From: Streptomyces cupreus
GTDB taxonomy: Bacteria > Actinomycetota > Actinomycetes > Streptomycetales > Streptomycetaceae
DNA: 64,000 bases
Reading direction: 5' to 3'
NCBI RefSeq assembly: GCF_014257025.1
Contig: NZ_JACMSF010000042.1
Location: 20,203 to 84,202, forward strand
The notes below the pieces were generated by a model. The model had not been told where the DNA came from. It was given only the letters and a program-made list of their open reading frames with translations, and did no database searches. The stretch's first letter is position 1, and the number at the start of each line of letters is the position of its first letter. The position numbers and the translations under genes were made by a program. Shown here in pieces: positions 59,095-64,000 of the stretch.

Positions 59095-60474
59095 ATGCCT
59101 TCATCTGCCCTCGACCACCTCACCCGCCCCACCCGGGCCCGCACCGCCCGCGTCTCCAGCTGGGACCAGCGCGGCCGTAACCAGGACTACTGGACGACGC
59201 CCGCTCACTCCACCCGCGTCCTCGCGGACCTCGAAGGCCCCGGCCGGATCACCCACATCTGGATGACCCAGTTCTGCCGCCGCACGCTCGGCCCCGGTCT
59301 GATCGACCCGTTGGAGGCCGACACCGTGGCCCCCGTGATGGAGATCCACAACGCGCTCGGCGTCAACTGGGAGGAGCCCGACCCGGATTACTACCGCAAG
59401 GTGCTCATCCGGATCACCTGGGACGACGAGGAGGAGCCCGCCGTCCTGGTCCCGCTCGGCGACTTCTTCGGCATCGGCCACTGCATGCCCAACAGCTACC
59501 AGTCGGCCCTGTTCACCGTGTCCGCCAAGCCGGAGGAGTCACTGATCTTCGGCGGCAGCGCGGCCCTGAACTGCTGGGCGCCGATGCCGTTCAACAAGCG
59601 CGCGCGGATCGAGCTGGTCAACGAGAACGACCTGCCGATCCAGCAGTACTTCTACATCGACTACGAGCTGTTCCCGGAGGACCTGCCCGAGGACACCCTC
59701 TACTTCCACGCCCGCTGGAACCGCAGCAACCCCTGCAACGGCTGGGCGCCCGACATCCAGACCAACAGCCCCGAGGCCAACATCGCCGACCTCACCGGCG
59801 AGGACAACTACGTCATCCTCGACACCGCGGGCCTGGGCCACTACGTCGGCTGCAACCTCTCCGTCCATCACCGGCAGGGCAGTTGGTGGGGCGAGGGCAA
59901 CGACATGATCTGGATCGACGACGACTTCCTGCCCGACGGCTCCACCAGCTGGCCGCCCTCGCTGCACGGCACCGGCACCGAGGACTACTTCAACCACGCC
60001 TGGGGGATGCAGAAGAACGCCTACCTCTACCACGGCGCGATCCTCCACGAGGCCGATGTCCCCGGCTACTCCGTCAACTACCGCTTCCATGTGGCCGACC
60101 CGATCCGCTTCGAGGACCGCATCAGGGTCTCCATCGAACACGGCCACGGCAACCACCTCGCCGACGACTGGGCCTCGACGGCGTACTGGTACCAGACGCT
60201 GCCGTCCCCGAAGGCCACGATCCTGCCGCTGGAGCAGCGCCTCCCCGTACGGCCGCCCGGCCTGCCCATGCCGGTTCCCGCCGCGCGTTCCGGCGCGGTG
60301 GCCGAGGAGATCGCCGTGATGCGCGAGCGCTACGAGGCCCGCTACGAGCGCCACATGGAACGACTCGCCGAGCGCACCCGGCAGCGCGGCGAACGCTCGC
60401 TGCAGGAGTCCGAGGCCAACATCAAGCAGGCGGCGGCGGTTCGGCGGCGGTATGACGAGCGCGGCGATGTCTGA
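59095..60474 (+). CDS. GH172 (DUF2961) fructosidase / difructose-anhydride hydrolase
   Basis: 459 residues, double jelly-roll fold of DUF2961. Conserved acidic sites: ARVSSWDQRGRNQDYWTTPA and IWMTQFCRR at the start, SWWGEGNDMIWIDDD (E267) and HGTGTEDYFNHAWG (E296). DUF2961 was classified as GH172 after an enzyme that forms and opens difructose dianhydride I was described in bifidobacteria. Here it would open the DFA made by GH91 to inulobiose after uptake. No signal peptide, in agreement with cytoplasmic action. The C-terminal helix is Arg/Glu-rich (RYEARYERHMERLAERTRQR). The GH32 gene overlaps its end. Confidence 0.9.
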   Translation: MPSSALDHLTRPTRARTARVSSWDQRGRNQDYWTTPAHSTRVLADLEGPGRITHIWMTQFCRRTLGPGLIDPLEADTVAPVMEIHNALGVNWEEPDPDYYRKVLIRITWDDEEEPAVLVPLGDFFGIGHCMPNSYQSALFTVSAKPEESLIFGGSAALNCWAPMPFNKRARIELVNENDLPIQQYFYIDYELFPEDLPEDTLYFHARWNRSNPCNGWAPDIQTNSPEANIADLTGEDNYVILDTAGLGHYVGCNLSVHHRQGSWWGEGNDMIWIDDDFLPDGSTSWPPSLHGTGTEDYFNHAWGMQKNAYLYHGAILHEADVPGYSVNYRFHVADPIRFEDRIRVSIEHGHGNHLADDWASTAYWYQTLPSPKATILPLEQRLPVRPPGLPMPVPAARSGAVAEEIAVMRERYEARYERHMERLAERTRQRGERSLQESEANIKQAAAVRRRYDERGDV

Positions 60475-62014
60475 GGTCGCGGGCGTGGGGAGGTCTGGGA
60501 CCGCGGCCGCGGCGATGTCTGAGGTCACGGGCGCTGCGATGTCCGAGCCCATGGCCGCGGCGATGTCCGAGCCCACGGCCGCGCTGGACACCCACTTCCC
60601 GGCGATCCACCTCCGCCCGCCGGCGCACTGGCTCAACGACCCCAACGGCCTGGTCTTCCACGACGGCCACTACCACGTCTACTTCCAGTACAACCCGAAC
60701 AGCGCCCGCCACGCGGACATGCACTGGGGCCACTTCCGCAGCGCGGACCTCATCCACTGGGAGCTCATGCCGGTGGCCCTGGCGCCCACGCCCGGCGGCG
60801 ACGACGAGGGCGGGGTGTGGTCGGGCAACGCCGTCTCGCACGAGGGTCGCCTCACCGCCTTCTACTCCGCCCGCCACCCCGGCCGCTGGCACCAGCCGGT
60901 GACCTCGGCGGTGTCGTACGACGGCGGTACGACCTTCACGAAACGCGGCCGGCTGCTGATCCCGGAGGCGCCCGAGGGCACGACGATGTTCCGGGACCCG
61001 TATGTGTGGCGGGACGGCGACGGCTGGCGGATGCTGGTCGGTGCGGCCCTGAAGGACGGGCGCGGAGCAGCCCTGGAGTACACCTCCGACGATCTCGACC
61101 ACTGGACGTACAAGGGCGTCTTCCTCGCCCGCCCGCCCCACCCCGTCCCCGATGGTCGCAACACCGAGGAAGGCTGGGAGTGCGCCCAGTACGCGGCCTT
61201 CCCCGACGGCACCGGCGCGGTCCTCGCGAGTGCCTGGGACCCGGAGGAGGGGGCGAGCTGCGCGATCTACTGGTCGGGCCGCGAGCAGGACGGCGGAGGA
61301 TTCCGGGGATCCGGCGGCCGGTTCAGTACCGGCGCACCTCAACTCCTCGACCACGGTCCCGACTTCTACGCCCCCGCGCTGCTCCACGCCCCCGACGGCC
61401 GCTGGCTGATGTGGGCCTGGATCTGGGAAGCCCGGGACGAGGAACGCGTAGGTGCCGCAAGCGCCTGGACCGACGAGGCCGGCTGGGCCGGCATGCTCAC
61501 GCTGCCCCGAGAACTGACACCGGGCACGGACGGCACCCTGATCCAACGCCCGGCCCGCGAACTGCTCGCGCTGCGCGGAGAACGCCGTATCGCCGCGCGG
61601 GGCGAGACAAGTGCCGACCACCCGACGGACCTCGGCGAGGTGTCCCGGTCAACCGACCTGACGGTCACCCTGGAACGAGGCGCCCGCCTCCGCCTGCTCA
61701 CGTCACCGGACGGAACCGAGTACCTCGACATCGTCCACGAGGCGCTGACGGGCGACCTGCTCGTCGACCGCGACCACGCCTCACTCGACCCCCGAGCGAA
61801 GGGCGGCGTGTGGCGCCTCCCACCCGAGGGGCGCACGGCAACCCTGCGCATCCTGCTGGACCACTCGGTGGCCGAGATCTTCACGGCATCGGGCCGCGCC
61901 CTGACTGCCCGCTTCTACCCGGTCGGCGACGGCCCCTGGCGGGTACGGATGGAAGCCACGGGCGTTTCGCCCGCCACGTACACGGTCGAGGCGTGGGACC
62001 TCAGCGGCACATGA
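60452..62014 (+). CDS. GH32 fructan beta-fructosidase (inulinase/levanase/invertase type)
   Basis: 520 residues if it starts at the ATG at 60452. Catalytic triad of GH32: WLNDPNGL (D63), FRDPYVW (D182) and GWECAQYA (E243). The five-bladed propeller is followed by a C-terminal beta-sandwich (LRILLDHSVAEIFTASGRA). The start is ambiguous: ATGs at 60452, 60467, 60515, 60539, 60551 and 60563 are in frame within a 24-base repeat, and homology starts only near HFPAIHLRPPAHW (residue 49). No signal peptide, so probably intracellular hydrolysis of inulobiose or short fructans to fructose. Last gene of the lacI-GH172-GH32 unit. Confidence 0.93.
   Translation: MTSAAMSEVAGVGRSGTAAAAMSEVTGAAMSEPMAAAMSEPTAALDTHFPAIHLRPPAHWLNDPNGLVFHDGHYHVYFQYNPNSARHADMHWGHFRSADLIHWELMPVALAPTPGGDDEGGVWSGNAVSHEGRLTAFYSARHPGRWHQPVTSAVSYDGGTTFTKRGRLLIPEAPEGTTMFRDPYVWRDGDGWRMLVGAALKDGRGAALEYTSDDLDHWTYKGVFLARPPHPVPDGRNTEEGWECAQYAAFPDGTGAVLASAWDPEEGASCAIYWSGREQDGGGFRGSGGRFSTGAPQLLDHGPDFYAPALLHAPDGRWLMWAWIWEARDEERVGAASAWTDEAGWAGMLTLPRELTPGTDGTLIQRPARELLALRGERRIAARGETSADHPTDLGEVSRSTDLTVTLERGARLRLLTSPDGTEYLDIVHEALTGDLLVDRDHASLDPRAKGGVWRLPPEGRTATLRILLDHSVAEIFTASGRALTARFYPVGDGPWRVRMEATGVSPATYTVEAWDLSGT
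60464..60583 (+). repeat. 24-bp repeats at the GH172/GH32 junction
   Basis: GCGATGTCTGAGGTCGCGGGC (60464), GCGATGTCTGAGGTCACGGGC (60512), GCGATGTCCGAGCCCATGGCC (60536) and GCGATGTCCGAGCCCACGGCC (60560) recur at multiples of 24 bases; one unit between the first two has degenerated. Each copy encodes AMSE(V/P) and brings a possible start codon. Confidence 0.85.
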
Positions 62015-62017
62015 CAA

Positions 62018-62041
62018 GGGCGGGGCCGGAAAGCCCCGCCC
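62018..62041. terminator. terminator after GH32
   Basis: GGGCGGGGC (62018-62026) pairs with GCCCCGCCC (62033-62041) around CGGAAA, four bases after the GH32 stop. It ends the lacI-GH172-GH32 transcript. Confidence 0.85.
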
Positions 62042-62158
62042 ACTACCTAGGTGGAGGCACAGCACGCGGTCGACGGTGAGTTTGCGGTCGTGCTCTGCTC
62101 GGCGATTCGGCCTTGTCGGGGAGCTGGTACTCGACTCGTGAAACCGGAATCCGGAAGA

Positions 62159-62626
62159 TCAAGTGGCTGATGCCGAGGGGTTGTTGTCCTCGTCCTCCAG
62201 GAGTCCGCTCGCGGTGCGGTGGAGCCCGGGATCGGCCGCTGCCGTCATCAGCCGTGCGGCCGTGGCCGCATCGGTTCCGGGTGGGACGACCAGCAGGTCC
62301 CAGCGGCCGACGCCGTAGGAGAACAGCCGGATCGCGTGCGGGTCGAACCCGGACGTGAGCCATGCGGCCTTCACCGTGTGACCGGCGACGGGCAGGTCGC
62401 ACGGCGTCTGGGGCCAGGTGTCGCGGTGTGCGGTCACCCGGGTCACCCGGCCCCGCGAGGTGTCGAACGCCTTGATGAGCGCGGGCAGTTCTGCCGGCAG
62501 ATCGTCGGAGCGGGGCCACCAGGCACCGCTCACCGGGCCGGGCGGGAAGGTCGGTGGGCGCAGGGTGAGCCGGGCGGAGGGACGGGTCCGGTCGGGTGAG
62601 GCGCGTTGACCGGTGGGCGCGTTCAT
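62159..62626 (-). CDS. DUF5994-type protein
   Basis: 155 residues from the ATG at 62626 (MNAPTGQRASPDRTR). The family pattern ARLTLRPPTFPPGPVSGAWW, PRSDDLPAELPALIKAFDT, RVTRVTAHRDTWPQTPCDLP and VVPPGTDAATAARLM is common in Streptomyces, often in several copies per genome. The fold resembles a small beta-barrel but no activity is known. It ends NNPSASAT. It converges with the GH32 operon. Confidence 0.8.
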   Translation of the reverse strand: MNAPTGQRASPDRTRPSARLTLRPPTFPPGPVSGAWWPRSDDLPAELPALIKAFDTSRGRVTRVTAHRDTWPQTPCDLPVAGHTVKAAWLTSGFDPHAIRLFSYGVGRWDLLVVPPGTDAATAARLMTAAADPGLHRTASGLLEDEDNNPSASAT

Positions 62627-63143
62627 GTCGCGGTCCCTGTCCCCGGGCAGCCGTGCGGCGGCCCGGTGTCGTGGTGCGCCGAGAACGACGCCGACGGGGC
62701 CGACGTACGGAGAACTCCCGGTCCGTTCCACGGTACTCCGGCCCGGCGGGTCGGCGGCCGGGTCGTCCGGGGGGTTCTCATCCGGGGGAATCGCACCTAA
62801 GCTTGCGGCGTTCGGCAGCCCTGACGGCTGCCCGTGCCCCGTGATCCCGGGCAAGGACCGATTCGCAGCCCCCGCACAGCCGTCGGCTTCCATGGCCCAC
62901 TCCGGCCGGCCCTTGCCTTCGCCTCGTTGCCCTACCCATTACCTCCCCTTGTCGCGAGACCTGCGCGGTCGCTCCCGCACGCCGTCGTAGGGTCCGATGC
63001 GGGGCACCTGGCTCCGAACGCGCGCCCGAAGAGGGGGGAAACGGCCGCGCGGGGGAGCCCTCGACGGCCGCCGTCCGCGCTCGGACGAGCTGACGGCGGC
63101 CGTCGGAACGAGTGGCGCCGGGCGGGCACGACCCGGCAGTCGG
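62627..63143. other. 517-base region without a recognisable gene
   Basis: Between the DUF5994 gene and the protein gene at 63144. Open frames exist on both strands but none shows a protein-like composition, a ribosome site with a sensible start, or a known motif. The DUF5994 promoter should lie in its left part. I see no tRNA, hairpin terminator or repeat of note. Confidence 0.6.
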
Positions 63144-63488
63144 CTACGCGCGCAGCAACCGCTGGGTGATCTCCCGGTACTGCCTCAGCGCGATCCGGAG
63201 TTCGGCGGAGTCCGTCTCGGGGTCCCGGTCCTGCCAGCCGGCGCGGAGCGCCTGCCGCTGTTCGGCAAGGGCGTTGACGAGCTGGCCGGCGGCTTCGTCG
63301 AAGGCGCCCTCGGCCTCTTCGAGCGCCTCGCGCGGGGTGTCCTCGAAGGTGTTGACGGCGTGTCCGAGACGCCGGACGATCTCGTCCCGACCGTCCGGAG
63401 GGAGCAGCGGCTTCGGACCCGAGGGCCGTCGTTCGGCGTCGCCCGGCTGCCGGCTCGCGGGCTGTTGGGCGCGTGTCTGGTCGTACAT
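63144..63488 (-). CDS. small helical protein of unknown function
   Basis: 114 residues from the ATG at 63488 (MYDQTRAQQPASRQPGDAER). A Pro/Gln-rich N-terminus is followed by an all-helical, amphipathic part (EIVRRLGHAVNTFEDTPREA, AAGQLVNALAEQRQALRAGW, LRIALRQYREITQRLL), which could form a short coiled coil. The codon pattern is that of a real Streptomyces gene. I do not recognise the family. Confidence 0.65.
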   Translation of the reverse strand: MYDQTRAQQPASRQPGDAERRPSGPKPLLPPDGRDEIVRRLGHAVNTFEDTPREALEEAEGAFDEAAGQLVNALAEQRQALRAGWQDRDPETDSAELRIALRQYREITQRLLRA

Positions 63489-63778
63489 GGTCGTGTGTAC
63501 CGCTTCCGTCGTGTCGGTGGCACCACCTGCGCCGTGCGGCCAGTCAACGTCCGGCCAGGGCCCGTGTCAACGCGGTGCCGGAGGGAGCGCGCCCTGCCGG
63601 AGGCGGGCGGTCTGCCTGGGTATTTCCGTCCGCGAGGGGAGTACGGTGGGGGGGAACGAGGGTGTTTCGTGCCTATCCGACAGGTCGTCCCCAGCACATC
63701 ACCCATCCATCAGGGGCAGCCCGTGACCCCGGCCGCACCTCATCCCAGCGGCCTTCGCCCAGGTCAAGGAGCCTCTCC

Positions 63779-64000
63779 ATGTCGCCCAGCCCCACCACGC
63801 CCACCGCCACGGCCGCGCCACCCCGGGGTCGCGACGGCGGTTACGACGGCACCTCCCCCTTCCCGCCGGACGCCCCGGCGTCCGCGCGCGACGGCGGTGA
63901 GCGGCTGTACGTCGGCATCACGGCCGTGATCGTCGTTCTGCCGTTCGTGGCGATCGGCCTGGCCGGCTGGTTGCTGTGGGGGAATCTCATCCATCCCGCC
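63779..64000 (+). CDS. N-terminal part of a membrane protein, possibly an acyl-CoA desaturase (runs out of window)
   Basis: The ATG at 63779 has AAGGAG upstream. The 74 visible residues are a Pro/Thr-rich soluble start (MSPSPTTPTATAAPPRG) and one hydrophobic helix (YVGITAVIVVLPFVAIGLAG WLLWG). The helix and the closing LLWGNLIHPA resemble the first membrane segment of actinobacterial acyl-CoA desaturases, but no histidine box is in the window. Treat the family as tentative. Confidence 0.5.
   Translation, partial: MSPSPTTPTATAAPPRGRDGGYDGTSPFPPDAPASARDGGERLYVGITAVIVVLPFVAIGLAGWLLWGNLIHPA

Noticed and set aside
59539..60645. Minus-strand open frame of 368 codons opposite GH172/GH32
   Set aside because: It is the complement of real coding sequence; the repeated GSDIAA motif only mirrors the 24-base repeats.
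1..64000. tRNA, rRNA or riboswitch genes
   Set aside because: No cloverleaf with a T-loop consensus, no rRNA sequence and no familiar riboswitch core was noticed while reading; a covariance-model search would be needed to exclude them.

Overview
The window is chromosomal DNA of a Streptomyces-like actinomycete. It has very high GC with strong third-position GC bias, a class I lysyl-tRNA synthetase divergent from argS, XRE/DUF397/anti-sigma-like ATPase regulatory triads, DUF3558 and DUF2637 proteins, and rare TTA (bldA-type) codons in accessory genes. All calls come from reading the sequence and translated frames; no database search was run.

Layout. 1-3.2 kb: 3' part of a PLP aminotransferase, an XRE/DUF397/ATPase regulatory locus with a strong palindrome, and a MazEF-type toxin-antitoxin pair. 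3.2-11 kb: a three-gene minus-strand operon of a 1853-residue STAND NTPase with about 27 TPR-like repeats, a CHAT (caspase-like) protease and an alpha/beta hydrolase, next to a decayed IS982 transposase. I consider it the best candidate for an undescribed conflict or signalling system. 11.7-22 kb: arylamine N-acetyltransferase, two membrane-anchored XRE proteins, a secreted peptidoglycan-binding protein, argS, lysS, a DUF2637 membrane protein and two DUF3558 lipoproteins. 21.7-25.2 kb: RtcB RNA ligase convergent with a LAGLIDADG-SANT protein, then a phosphatase-acetyltransferase fusion. 25-39.7 kb: small metabolic and regulatory genes, a nonsense-mutated and IS-interrupted LLM oxidoreductase with an intact FMN reductase partner, a two-component system, a frameshifted M20 peptidase, a secreted family-9 pectate lyase and an ECF sigma factor.

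40.0-50.5 kb is a compact, co-directional biosynthetic operon: argininosuccinate synthase, a carbamoyltransferase with altered amino-acid-binding motifs, two argininosuccinate-lyase paralogues, a PhyH-type Fe/2-oxoglutarate dioxygenase, two ATP-grasp ligases, an MFS exporter and a membrane desaturase/hydroxylase. The logic is amine to ureido to guanidine, followed by hydroxylation, peptide-bond formation and export. The product is probably a small guanidino (arginine-like) peptide or amino-acid antimetabolite that I cannot name.

51.3-62.0 kb holds a GH15 enzyme and a complete inulin/difructose-anhydride locus: GH91 inulin fructotransferase preceded by a separate Tat-leader ORF, two ABC permeases and a binding lipoprotein on the minus strand; LacI regulator, GH172 (DUF2961) and GH32 on the plus strand. 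Two matching LacI-type operators lie in the divergent promoter region. Inferred flow: inulin to difructose anhydride, uptake, ring opening by GH172, fructose release by GH32. The right end carries a DUF5994 protein, an unassigned small protein and the start of a membrane protein.
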